Of a stretch of 51,982 nucleotides of DNA, positions 19,032 through 27,709 are shown piece after piece. The notes under the pieces are model-generated. The model searched no databases. It saw only the letters and a list, made by a program, of their open reading frames with translations, and had not been told where the DNA came from. Each line of letters starts with the position of its first letter. The first letter of the stretch is position 1. The stretch is from contig CALJJQ010000119.1 in assembly GCA_937973965.1 (NCBI GenBank), positions 1 through 51,982 of the forward strand, in the 5' to 3' direction. A program made the translations under genes and the position numbers. The DNA comes from an uncultured Calothrix sp. GTDB lineage: Bacteria; Cyanobacteriota; Cyanobacteriia; Cyanobacteriales; Nostocaceae.

Positions 19032-21389
19032 ATGGAGCAAGGATTACGGGTTTTAGTTCATCTGGTGCTGGAGTTCGCACCAGCGATCGCTAATTTGTTA
19101 CAAAAACGGGGTGAAAGTGGTAGTTTATTGTTGGGGGATGGGGAAACTACGAGTGCGGAGGTGAGTAATTTTCTGAATGTGGTTCGTGATTCCCTCTGTG
19201 CTGATGATGGGGGTGAGTACGAACGCAAAAAGCAATTACAAATGCAATTGGCTGTCTATCAACGGCAAACCCAGTTGGAAGTAGCTGCGCAAACGCGGGA
19301 AATGACGTTAAAATTGCCGGAGGTAAATCGGATTTTTGATAGTTGGCCGTTGCGGCTATATCCATCTCAGTTACTAACTGGTTCGGAATATCGAGAACGT
19401 ACTCCGTTGAAAATTTTTTTGGCCCCTCCGCAGATTAATTTTGATAGTTTTGCGGATAAAAATCCAGATATTTGTGATGTGGAGTTGATGTTGGCGGAGG
19501 GATTGAGGGATTTTTTCAATCGACATTATTCTTTGCATCATCCCCTGCGTCCGACAGAATTTTTAGCTGGTGCTTGGTGTAGTAAACGTTTTCACAGTGA
19601 ATCAAGTATTAAAGCTTTGTTTGGGATGTTGAAGTCAGAACCGACGTTGATTTTGGAGTCGGAAGTAGATGGGGATTATTTAAATTTTCGCATTGGTTAT
19701 TGGGGTTTAGGGCAAGAGAATTATTACTATAAAACGATTTCTCGTATTGCCTATAGGGAGATTATTTATGATTCAGCTAAAGAACGTGCTTTAGAATGGA
19801 AAAAAGTCCGTGACCATCTATTGGCTTTGGGAGAACCACTGGCGGAAATCAATCAAATGGGTGGGGATAATGTTGGTAATTTAGCTACTTTAGAAAAGTG
19901 TGAAAAGTGGTATTCCCAAGGAATTGATGTGAGTAAATTATCCTTAAAATACCAAGTTAATCGTCAAGATTATGAAAAATTAGCCCAGGTTTTAATTAAC
20001 TGTCATTGTTTAGTCGCTAGTTGGGTGGCGGATTTGTATCATTTAATTCACCACGATGTTCCCCCCCTGCTACCAGAATTATTACCCCTATTTGTCGCCG
20101 ATGGATTAGACCACCAAGCTGTGGGAGCGATCGCTGATGGTTATCAGCAGGTTTACCAAGCTCTCGGATGCGATCGCCATTGTTGGGTTCCGGAATTAGC
20201 ATTACAATTAGCCCAGAGTTTATCACCTCTCCAGGATGGTTATTGGTCAAAAGAACAGTTAAATTACTCTTTGCGAGCTTGGTTAGAATTACATCAGGTG
20301 CAACCAGAAACTATTCTGGAACCCTTACCAGCAATGCAGGGCTTAGTGAAAATTGAAGATGAAGATTATTTACAAAAACTGCGAGCCTACTTTCTCAGTG
20401 TCGGCGATCGCGTTAATCTGGAATATGTAGATGCTATGCTTAGGGATATTGCTGTCTTAAAACAAAAACAGCAAGGAACCCAAGCTAATGTCAAGTTAAT
20501 TTTAACCGGACACCGGGATGCCATTACCTCCGTAGTGGTGAGTAGTGACGGATTAACGGCAATTACAGGTAGTGCAGATAAAACGGTAAAAGTTTGGAAC
20601 CTGGAAACAGGTCAATTAATTCGCACATTGACAGGACATTCGGGAGAAATATCCTCTGTTGCAGTCAGTCCCGATGGTAACTTTTTAGCCGTAGGAATTA
20701 GCGATACTCCCCGGAGTAATATTAAAGTTTGGCATCTACCCAGTGGGAAACTGATTCATACCCTAATCGGTCATAATAAACCCGTAAATGTGGTGGCAAT
20801 TAGTCCTGACGGTCGAATTTTAGCTAGCGGTAGCAATAAAATCAAAATCTGGAACCTGCAACGGGGAGACCGAGTATGCAACCTTTGGCATTCTACAGCC
20901 GTCCGTGCCACTGCGATCGCCTCCGATGGGACAATTTTAGTCAGTGGTACTAGTGACCATAAAATCAAAATATGGAATCCCCAGACCGGTGAACCTTTAC
21001 ATACGATTATGGGTCATAAAGGAGCTGTAACATCCCTGGTTTTATGTCCAATGGCTCAAACCCAATCCCAGGGTTGTGGTCAGATATTGATTAGTGGGAG
21101 TGCAGATCGAACGATTAAAATTTGGGAAATTAATACGGGTAAGGTTTTGTCTGTTTTAACAGGTCATGGGGATGAGGTGACATCCTTAGCGATTAGTCCG
21201 GATGGGAAAACCTTGGTCAGTGGGAGTAAGGATAGGACGATCAAGGTTTGGAATTGGCAATTCGGGGAATTAGTCCAGACTTTGGTTGGTCATGATGATA
21301 TTGTGACTTCTGTTGCCATTAATGCTGATGGAGATAGGGTAATTAGCGGTAGCGTGGATCAAAAATTAATGGTTTGGCAGTTACCTTAA
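19032..21389 (+). CDS. WD40 seven-blade protein with unrecognised N-terminal region
   Basis: 785 residues. The last 300 (from about 490) are seven WD40 repeats, each with GH at the start and KVW or KIW near the end (HRDAITS...KVWNLE through HDDIVTS...MVWQLP), enough for a closed propeller. The first 480 residues match no family I know. They include a charged, possibly coiled segment (EYERKKQLQMQLAVYQRQTQ) and a conserved-looking block FLAGAWCSKRFHSESSIKALF. No kinase or P-loop motif is present in them. It is probably a cytosolic scaffold or signalling protein. It ends 101 nt from the convergent protease gene, with a palindromic hairpin between. Confidence 0.85.
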   Translation: MEQGLRVLVHLVLEFAPAIANLLQKRGESGSLLLGDGETTSAEVSNFLNVVRDSLCADDGGEYERKKQLQMQLAVYQRQTQLEVAAQTREMTLKLPEVNRIFDSWPLRLYPSQLLTGSEYRERTPLKIFLAPPQINFDSFADKNPDICDVELMLAEGLRDFFNRHYSLHHPLRPTEFLAGAWCSKRFHSESSIKALFGMLKSEPTLILESEVDGDYLNFRIGYWGLGQENYYYKTISRIAYREIIYDSAKERALEWKKVRDHLLALGEPLAEINQMGGDNVGNLATLEKCEKWYSQGIDVSKLSLKYQVNRQDYEKLAQVLINCHCLVASWVADLYHLIHHDVPPLLPELLPLFVADGLDHQAVGAIADGYQQVYQALGCDRHCWVPELALQLAQSLSPLQDGYWSKEQLNYSLRAWLELHQVQPETILEPLPAMQGLVKIEDEDYLQKLRAYFLSVGDRVNLEYVDAMLRDIAVLKQKQQGTQANVKLILTGHRDAITSVVVSSDGLTAITGSADKTVKVWNLETGQLIRTLTGHSGEISSVAVSPDGNFLAVGISDTPRSNIKVWHLPSGKLIHTLIGHNKPVNVVAISPDGRILASGSNKIKIWNLQRGDRVCNLWHSTAVRATAIASDGTILVSGTSDHKIKIWNPQTGEPLHTIMGHKGAVTSLVLCPMAQTQSQGCGQILISGSADRTIKIWEINTGKVLSVLTGHGDEVTSLAISPDGKTLVSGSKDRTIKVWNWQFGELVQTLVGHDDIVTSVAINADGDRVISGSVDQKLMVWQLP

Positions 21390-21450
21390 ATTATTTTTTT
21401 GCACTTTACTGATAAAGATTCCCAAAATCTGTACAACACCTTCAGACCAT

Positions 21451-21473
21451 GAGACGTAGCAATGCTACGTCTC
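21451..21473. repeat. GTAGAGAC-type palindrome, GTAGCAATGCTAC core
   Basis: GAGACGTAGCAATGCTACGTCTC is a hairpin placed between two convergent genes, where it could stop transcription from either side. Confidence 0.8.
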
Positions 21474-21490
21474 GACAAAATTAATTCCAT

Positions 21491-22372
21491 CTACTGATTT
21501 GCTTCCTCAACCGGTCTACCTTTAGGTGTAGGTAAAATTGGCCGACCACCATCGTAGGGCATGGGTATATACTGTACACTAGGTCTTCCCCCTTGGGGTT
21601 GGGGATATAAATCCATTAATTCATAAATGCAATTTGGTAATCCCACTGTAATCGGTAAACCGATTTCCGTTGCTTCCTCCACCGTAATCGGATAATCATG
21701 GGTTACTTTCCCAGTGGTTAAAGTATCAATAATTCCATCAATATCTTCAGGTTTAACTTTTTGCTTGGGGATACAATCCTGTAACAAAGTCCTAACAAAT
21801 CGCTGTACCTGCTGAATTGCCTTACGGGATAAATCAGCCATAATTAACGTCTGGTCATCCACATCCCCAATTGGTTTATCTTCCACCACCTTGAGGATAC
21901 TAGCTGCGGGATAATTCCCTAACTGGGGGTCTACAGGACCCAAAACCGCATTTGCATCCATGACAATTTCGTCAGCAGCCAATGCCAACATTGTCCCCCC
22001 ACTCATGGCATAATGGGGAACAAACACAGTGACTTTAGAAGGGTGACGGATTAAAGCGCGAGCAATTTGTTCCGTAGCTAGAACCAAACCCCCAGGAGTA
22101 TGCAAAATTAAATCAATGGGGACATCCGGGGGTGTGAGACGAATTGCTCGCAAAATCTGTTCCGAATCCTCAATAGTAATATAGCGAGAAACCGGTATTC
22201 CCAATAAACTAATAGACTCCTGACGGTGGATAAGCAAGATGACCCGACTTTTGCGTTGTTGCTGAAAAACTTGCAGCGATCGCATTCTTCTGTACTCTAT
22301 CTGTCTTTTTTGCCAAATTGGTTGCAATGAAGACAATAACAAGAAAATAAAAAATAAATCCCCGAAACCCAT
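21491..22372 (-). CDS. SDH-family Clp-fold serine protease (membrane-anchored)
   Basis: 293 residues. An N-terminal membrane segment (FGDLFFIFLLLSSL) anchors a ClpP/SppA-fold domain. The expected Ser-Asp-His residues are visible: S124 in YAMSGGTMLALA, D148 in LGPVDPQLG and H225 in KVTHDYPI. LILHTPGGLVLATEQIA is the conserved glycine-rich strand before the catalytic serine. This matches the serine dehydrogenase proteinase group (PF01972), whose members degrade or process proteins at the membrane. The C-terminal 50 residues are Pro/Gly-rich. It is convergent with the WD40 gene. Confidence 0.9.
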   Translation of the reverse strand: MGFGDLFFIFLLLSSLQPIWQKRQIEYRRMRSLQVFQQQRKSRVILLIHRQESISLLGIPVSRYITIEDSEQILRAIRLTPPDVPIDLILHTPGGLVLATEQIARALIRHPSKVTVFVPHYAMSGGTMLALAADEIVMDANAVLGPVDPQLGNYPAASILKVVEDKPIGDVDDQTLIMADLSRKAIQQVQRFVRTLLQDCIPKQKVKPEDIDGIIDTLTTGKVTHDYPITVEEATEIGLPITVGLPNCIYELMDLYPQPQGGRPSVQYIPMPYDGGRPILPTPKGRPVEEANQ

Positions 22373-22682
22373 AGCTAGTTACACAGAACGTTATTAATGA
22401 CTGCGCTCCATTTTCCCAGGTTTTGCAATCCGACTGGTCTACCTAAAGACAGGAAGTATGTATTTTTAATTGAGAAATGAACTATTTTCCTGTTGGGTGG
22501 TGTCTCAAAAATAGAGAGTGGGTCGTCTCCAGGGGAGTGGGGAATTGGAATGAGAACTATTTTTCTGTTGGGTGGTGTTTAAACGATATGGGGTTTATTT
22601 GTTAAGTTTTGGACAAAAAATGGGAATCCTAAATTGTAGGGAATGTTAACGGGGTGGGAAGTATCTAACCAAAAACTTGTGT

Positions 22683-22888
22683 TAAGTAGTAGTGCAAAAT
22701 TAATTTGACATTCCGAAACGCTGAAATCTTTGGATTGGCGAAGCTTGTCCGAAAGACTTATGCTTCGCTACTCTTCGAGAAGGCTTTGCCAACATTCCAA
22801 GTCCTGGGACACACTACATGCTTATGCAGTATAGCAAAGCTAACGCTGCGGACAATATATATATCGATATATTTTGCATCAGCACTTA
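22683..22888. repeat. TAAGT..TG.TGCAAAAT-ended hairpin-rich element
   Basis: Begins TAAGTAGTAGTGCAAAATTAA and ends ATATTTTGCATCAGCACTTA, so its ends are inverted repeats. Inside are stems such as GCGAAGC...GCTTCGC. A lone end of the same family is at 1576-1600. Confidence 0.55.
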
Positions 22889-22942
22889 GCAACATTTTAC
22901 TCCCACCTGAGTTGCATCCTTTGATTCCATCACAAATCCTGA

Positions 22943-23059
22943 ATTTCTCACTTAATTTTTGAGGAAGTGTGGAGTAAGGGATTAATTTCTACTACTCCCG
23001 TAGGTGACATTTGATGTCTCTTCCCTCATCCCCCCAATTCCTGGGAATTTGTGAGAAAT
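22943..23059. repeat. TTTCTCACAA-ended MITE-like element
   Basis: AATTTCTCACTTAATT at the left and AATTTGTGAGAAAT at the right form the inverted ends. It lies directly upstream of the TPR protein gene. Confidence 0.6.
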
Positions 23060-23099
23060 ACCAGAAATGAATCTAAACTATAAGTGCAGGTCTGCCTTC

Positions 23100-24179
23100 A
23101 TGTTTGCAAATTTTCCAACTCGTCGATTATTCCGCTTGTGCTTACAAGCCATATTTGTCACATCATCTTGGGGATTACTGTTAGTTTCACCAGTATTTTG
23201 TCAACGCACTTTAGCTCAGGTATTACCCCAATCGGTACCTAGTCAGGATTTAGAAGCAGCTGGACTATATCAACAGGGTGTAATTCGTTATTATCGTAAT
23301 GATTTAGTCAATGCGGAAATGTTTCTGCGTCAAGCTTTGCAAAGAGACCCAAATATGGCAGCAGCCTATATATTTTTGGGTAATATTATGTTACGGCAAA
23401 ACCGGATGGATTTAGCAATTCAAAATTACTCAGAATCCATCAGAATCAATCCTAATTTTGCCGAGGGTTATTTTAACTTAGGATTAGGTTTACATCAACA
23501 AGGACAAAATCAAGCAGCATTAACAGCCTATCGTCAAGCCTTACTAATTAATCCGACAATGGCAGCAGCCCATTATAATATGGGTTTATTACTGCAAGCC
23601 GACGGTCAACTCAGTGAAGCGATCGCAGCCTATTCCCAAGCCATTGCCTTTGATAGTGGTAATGCTGATGCCCATTTTAACTTAGCGATCGCACTTCAGA
23701 AAAATGGTCAAATCAGTGAAGCAATTCAAGCCTATCGTCAAGTTATTAGTCTTGCTCCTGACCGCGCTAGTGCCTACAATAACCTAGGTAATTTATTAAT
23801 GACCCAGGGACAGACCGTTGCTGCAATTGATGTCTACCGTGAAGGTTTACGTCGTATACCCAATAGTGCAGAACTATATCACAGTATAGGATTGGCATGG
23901 TACAACCAGGGCAAACCCCAAAATGGTGATGCAGCATTAAAGCGAGCAAGTAAATTTTACCGTGCCCAGGACAATTTTGCAGCTGCCGAACAAATTGAAC
24001 AATTCATGCAACAGGTTTCTCGAACCGGAAATGGAACTGTTGGTGAAAACCCCAATTCTAGTGAACCAGCAGCAAACGAAGCAACTAGGGAAAACACCGA
24101 CAATGAAAATCCCCAAACCCGTACAGAACTCCCCCGTTTAATTGAGTTTGGTCAATCAGATAGTAATTCTCGGTTGTAG
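23100..24179 (+). CDS. Secreted or periplasmic TPR-repeat protein
   Basis: From the ATG at 23100 the protein has 359 residues (an ATG at 23067 would add 11). The basic start MFANFPTRRLFR and the hydrophobic stretch LQAIFVTSSWGLLLVSPVF make a signal peptide with cleavage probably near TLAQV. Seven or so TPR units follow (LYQQGVIRYYRNDLVNAEMF; AAYIFLGNIMLRQNRMDLAI; FAEGYFNLGLGLHQQGQNQA and on), with the usual W/L/G/Y/A/F/A/P pattern. The last 60 residues are N/E/T-rich and likely disordered. It is probably a scaffold in the periplasm; no partner is evident from its neighbours. Confidence 0.88.
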   Translation: MFANFPTRRLFRLCLQAIFVTSSWGLLLVSPVFCQRTLAQVLPQSVPSQDLEAAGLYQQGVIRYYRNDLVNAEMFLRQALQRDPNMAAAYIFLGNIMLRQNRMDLAIQNYSESIRINPNFAEGYFNLGLGLHQQGQNQAALTAYRQALLINPTMAAAHYNMGLLLQADGQLSEAIAAYSQAIAFDSGNADAHFNLAIALQKNGQISEAIQAYRQVISLAPDRASAYNNLGNLLMTQGQTVAAIDVYREGLRRIPNSAELYHSIGLAWYNQGKPQNGDAALKRASKFYRAQDNFAAAEQIEQFMQQVSRTGNGTVGENPNSSEPAANEATRENTDNENPQTRTELPRLIEFGQSDSNSRL

Positions 24180-24204
24180 ACTTGCTTAAAAAAAGGGAGT
24201 AGGG

Positions 24205-24228
24205 AGAGACGCGATATATCGCGTCTGT
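24205..24228. repeat. GTAGAGAC-type palindrome, GCGATATATCGC core
   Basis: AGAGACGCGATA / TATCGCGTCTGT hairpin, 25 nt past the TPR gene stop. Confidence 0.8.
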
Positions 24229-24295
24229 ACGGGAATAGTTTGAACCCAACAATTCCACTTTTCACAGACCCAAAAAATGATAAATGCTAGCATGA

Positions 24296-24472
24296 ATGAT
24301 TTGTTAAATCTGACATGTAGGGTTGTTGACTGTTAACCGTTGACAGTTGACAGTTGATAGTAAACAGCCATAGACGTAGAACGTAGACACACGTAGCGCG
24401 ACTTCTCTACGAACAGACTTCCCCTAGGGTACAGCCAAAACCAATTATTTTTCGCCACTTAAATCGGATTGT
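24296..24472. repeat. AGCAATCC-type element, expanded copy
   Basis: Shares ATGTAGGGTTGTTGACTGTT and the right end CGCCACTTAAATCGGATTGTC with other copies. It is longer, and its left end is degenerate. Confidence 0.45.
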
Positions 24473-24542
24473 CATAAAAACCTGACTCCTTTTCAGCAAC
24501 CCCAAATACCAAATTAACTAGCTTGCTTCCCACGTAGCGGGT

Positions 24543-24660
24543 ATTCCAAATTCCAAATTACGAATTCCAAAATTCCAAATTACGAATTACGAATTCCAAA
24601 ATTCCAAATTCCAAATTACGAATTCCAAATTACGAATTACGAATTACGAATTACAAATTC
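24543..24660. repeat. Low-complexity AATTCCAAATTACG repeat tract
   Basis: Irregular short units (ATTCCAAATT, ACGAATT) repeated for about 115 bp downstream of the TetR-type regulator gene. Confidence 0.8.
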
Positions 24661-24680
24661 TCCCACCAACCTAAACACCC

Positions 24681-25898
24681 TTAGATTCTTCTGTCAAGTT
24701 GAGTTGCTTGTTCCAAAGCGGTTTTTTCCCTAGCACGTTGAGCATAGGGAATTAATTGACTTGCTTGCCATCCAGTCAGAATCTGCATATTATCTAAGCT
24801 AACCCCCCGCATTAACATATCTACACACCAGGTTTGTTGAGCTTGTTCTATGAACAGGGGTTTTCCGCTTGGTGCGGTTAAATTTTTGGTTAATTCCTCC
24901 CATAAACTGAGGATTTCTGACTCCGTTAATGGTTGTTGTGGTTCGACAAAACTGGTAAATAAACTGGTGTTGGTATCCTTACGACCCCTTAACCATAGGG
25001 TGAGAGGGTTTTTTTGGTAGGTTCCGTAGCGTTTTCCCAGAATCCACTGATTGATGGGAACTTGTCTACTCAAACCTTGAGTGATTTGGATGATTTGCTG
25101 TTCCTTATCGCTAATATAATGCGATCGCCCTAGGGTAATTATTTCTGCGGGGGTGATTCCGGCTGCAAATAAAAGATAAACTAGGGCATATTCCTGTAAT
25201 CCTTTCTTTTTGGCTGCTTGCAAAATCTCATGGACAATTTTAGCTGGTAAATCGCTGATTTTCGTATTTATAGGTGTTTTCTGCGGTAGCGACGACCCAC
25301 CGGATACTGCACCCCGCAAAAACAAAGTAACCAAACTATCCAAAAAATCCGCTCGATTTTGCCAAAGTTGATGAAATTCGGTAGTCAAATCAAAAATTGC
25401 ATATCCCAGCAATAAACTGTTTAATAAACTAGCCAATTTTTCCGGAGGAAAGTGTACTTCCCAACCTTCCTGTTGGATGATTCCCTGAAAATATTCGGCT
25501 ACATCTTGATTTGCTCGACTAAAACCTAAACCTAAAGCTTGACGATTTTCTGGTGGATATTTACTTGCTTCTCCCACCACTGAACGTACCGCTTCCGGCA
25601 TTTGTGATAATAAATCTAGGCATGTTTGGGCATAATCCTGTAATGATTGGGGTAAACTCTGGGATTTATGCACCTCCTGCACTAAAATCTCACTCAACCG
25701 ACTAAATACTCCCGCTTCTTCAATCGCTGCTAATAATAAACCATGTTTATTCCCAAAGTGACGAAATAGGGTGACTTCATTCACATCGGCTAATTCCGCA
25801 ATTTGTTTTGTTGTCGTCTCTGTTACTCCTTGTTTGGCAAATAATTCTAATGCTGCATTTATTAAGCGCTGTTGGGTGGGATTCCGTTGTGTGGACAT
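24681..25898 (-). CDS. TetR-family regulator fused to a degenerate tyrosine-recombinase-like domain
   Basis: 405 residues. Residues about 8-55 are a TetR helix-turn-helix (TTKQIAELADVNEVTLFRHFGNK). Residues about 60-200 look like the TetR ligand or dimer domain. Residues 213-405 resemble the catalytic domain of phage-type integrases: LFAAGITPAEIITLGR (243-258) sits where those enzymes have TGLRxSEL, and MLMRGVSLDNMQILTGW (361-377) where they have the G-x-dlxxIqxlLGH segment, with a Tyr at about 385. The first catalytic Arg and the HxxR box appear to be replaced, so it is probably not a recombinase but a DNA- or protein-binding fold. It is divergent from desC across 700 bp. Confidence 0.85.
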   Translation of the reverse strand: MSTQRNPTQQRLINAALELFAKQGVTETTTKQIAELADVNEVTLFRHFGNKHGLLLAAIEEAGVFSRLSEILVQEVHKSQSLPQSLQDYAQTCLDLLSQMPEAVRSVVGEASKYPPENRQALGLGFSRANQDVAEYFQGIIQQEGWEVHFPPEKLASLLNSLLLGYAIFDLTTEFHQLWQNRADFLDSLVTLFLRGAVSGGSSLPQKTPINTKISDLPAKIVHEILQAAKKKGLQEYALVYLLFAAGITPAEIITLGRSHYISDKEQQIIQITQGLSRQVPINQWILGKRYGTYQKNPLTLWLRGRKDTNTSLFTSFVEPQQPLTESEILSLWEELTKNLTAPSGKPLFIEQAQQTWCVDMLMRGVSLDNMQILTGWQASQLIPYAQRAREKTALEQATQLDRRI

Positions 25899-25981
25899 AA
25901 TTCAAGAATACAGGATACAGTAGGTGATTGAATACACTCGCTTGTAAATAGGGAGTAGGGAATAGGAAATAGGAAATAGAT

Positions 25982-25997
25982 ATGCAACATGTTGCAT
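25982..25997. promoter_or_regulatory. Perfect 16-bp palindrome upstream of the TetR-type gene
   Basis: ATGCAACATGTTGCAT, 84 nt upstream of the regulator start. It could be an autoregulatory operator. However, its flanks (AGAT...CTGTAG) also resemble a decayed member of the GTAGAGA-type hairpin family, so the call is uncertain. Confidence 0.35.
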
Positions 25998-26441
25998 CTG
26001 TAGGTAGAGTGGGAAGAAGCTATTTTCTTGTTTGGTTGTGTCCAAACGACATGGGGCACTAACTAGGTAATGGGACTCTTTTGTGGAAAATGGAAATCAG
26101 GATACAGTAGACAAAATACAGGATGAATTTAATACACAGTTAAGGGTTATAAGTAAAGCATTCTCGCACACTACAGTCACCAACTTCATCCGGTATCGAT
26201 TTCAATTCAATGGGCTTTAATACCATTTCACAAAGTGTTGATACATTGTTAATACATTTTCTTCCCCTGCTCTTCTAAATGTATGATTAATTACTAAGTA
26301 AGGCGGTATAATTTGTGGCAGGTTGGATTTTTTCTCAGTTACGTTGTCTAAATTTTAACGGATTACTTTAAACCGCTTTCATAGACATTACCTGTATTTT
26401 ATTTATACCTATTCCCTTTCGATCATGGAAAAATAAAAATA

Positions 26442-26505
26442 ATGTAAGTGCTACTTGCAGTTTTTGGGGAATGCTGTTATGGTGGTTATGTAAGTGATAC
26501 TTGCA
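26442..26505. promoter_or_regulatory. Pair of operator-like inverted repeats upstream of desC
   Basis: ATGTAAGTGCTACTTGCA (26442-26459) and ATGTAAGTGATACTTGCA (26488-26505) differ by one base. Each is an imperfect palindrome with arms GTAAGT / ACTTGC and a 3-bp centre. They lie 46 bp apart and end about 95 nt before the desC start, a suitable place for a regulator-binding site. Confidence 0.5.
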
Positions 26506-26599
26506 CAAATCCCAGGCGGTTGCATATGAAAAAAAATCAAAAGCGATCAACAATCATGCTCTGGGAAACAGGGTAAGTAATTAAAAAATTAGGACTTTT

Positions 26600-27433
26600 A
26601 TGGTTGCAAATCCGAGCAAAACACCCGTAAAGGGTGGTAATTTGTCGTGGACAAATGTCATATTTTTCAGTGTGGTGCATATTTTAGCACTATTAGCACC
26701 GTGGTTTTTTTCTTGGTCAGCTTTAGGCACAGCAATATTTTTGCATTGGTTGCTAGGTAGTATAGGGATTTGTTTAGGGTATCACCGTTTACTGACCCAT
26801 CGTAGTTTTCAAGTACCCAAACCAGTTGAGTATGCGATCGCGACTATTGGAGCATTGGCATTACAGGGTGGGCCAATTTTTTGGGTCGCAGGACACCGAA
26901 GACACCATCTCCACACAGAAGATATAGATAAAGACCCCTATTCAGCCAAACGGGGATTTTGGTGGAGTCATATGTTGTGGTTATTTTATGACGATTCAGA
27001 ATCCTTCGATTATCAGTCCTACAAACGCTTTGCACCGGATTTAGACCGGGATGGGTATTACCGTTGGTTAAATCAACATTTCCTCTGGTTGCAACTTCCC
27101 CTGGGTATCGGTTTATATCTATTGGGTGGTTGGTCGTTTGTAATTTACGGAATGTTTGTCCGTGCGGTTTGTTTATGGCATAGCACTTGGTTTATTAATT
27201 CTGCCACCCACATGTACGGATATCGTCGTTTTGATTGTGAAGATAATTCTCGTAACCTGTGGTGGGCTGCGTTACTAACTTACGGTGAAGGTTGGCACAA
27301 TAACCACCATGCCTATCCCAATGTCGCCAAAGCAGGTTGGCAATGGTGGGAAGTGGACATGACTTGGTGGGCAATAAAGGGGCTAGAAAAGTTGGGTTTA
27401 GCCAAGAAGATTATTCTACCACCTAAAGCTTAA
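26600..27433 (+). CDS. desC: Acyl-lipid delta-9 desaturase (DesC type)
   Basis: A 277-residue membrane desaturase that puts the first double bond into fatty acids bound to membrane lipids, using ferredoxin as electron donor in cyanobacteria. The three histidine boxes are present: HRLLTH (62-67), HRRHH (99-103) and HNNHH (about 235). Two pairs of membrane segments surround them (for example VIFFSVVHILALLAPWFF and LPLGIGLYLLGGWSFVIYG). The length and box sequences fit cyanobacterial DesC well. The ATG at 26600 follows a weak AGGA. It is a single gene, probably temperature-responsive as in relatives, though nothing in the sequence proves that. Confidence 0.95.
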   Translation: MVANPSKTPVKGGNLSWTNVIFFSVVHILALLAPWFFSWSALGTAIFLHWLLGSIGICLGYHRLLTHRSFQVPKPVEYAIATIGALALQGGPIFWVAGHRRHHLHTEDIDKDPYSAKRGFWWSHMLWLFYDDSESFDYQSYKRFAPDLDRDGYYRWLNQHFLWLQLPLGIGLYLLGGWSFVIYGMFVRAVCLWHSTWFINSATHMYGYRRFDCEDNSRNLWWAALLTYGEGWHNNHHAYPNVAKAGWQWWEVDMTWWAIKGLEKLGLAKKIILPPKA

Positions 27434-27484
27434 TTGTATTCTAGTCATACCATTGTTGCAATACGCGAACTTGCATTTTCCCGT

Positions 27485-27703
27485 ATTTCTCACAAGGGAG
27501 TAATGAGCCTTGAGTTAATGAGTTGATTATCCTACTCCCTCGTAAATAGGGAGTGGCAGGGTGGTTTGATACCATGAGAGAATAATATTTCGTTTGATTA
27601 TTGACACAAATTTCTAGTTGTGGGACTCAGGGTGCGATATCCGCAGTTCATGATGGCTACTCCCATTACGGACTACTCACTGAATTTGAGATGCGTGAGA
27701 AAT
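27485..27703. repeat. TTTCTCACAA-ended MITE-like element, long copy
   Basis: ATTTCTCACAA at the left and TGCGTGAGAAAT at the right. About 219 bp; it fills most of the spacer between desC and the ABC permease and ends 7 nt from the permease stop codon. Confidence 0.55.
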
Positions 27704-27709
27704 CCGGGT

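Larger units (their letters stand above)
22373..23099. other. Spacer with two MITE-like elements
   Basis: No gene; the 85-codon frame at 22705-22962 lies inside repeat DNA. A hairpin-rich element (22683-22888) and a TTTCTCACAA-type element (22943-23059) occupy most of it. An AACTATTTTCCTGTTGGGTGG phrase occurs twice in similar form (about 22480 and 22557). Confidence 0.55.
25899..26599. other. Divergent spacer between the TetR-type gene and desC
   Basis: No gene. It holds a perfect 16-bp palindrome at 25982-25997 and two related 18-bp sites (26442-26459, 26488-26505) close to desC. The remainder is AT-rich. Confidence 0.6.

Noticed and set aside
22705-22962. 85-codon rightward frame
   Set aside because: It lies inside two repeat elements, and its sequence follows their stems rather than any protein pattern.
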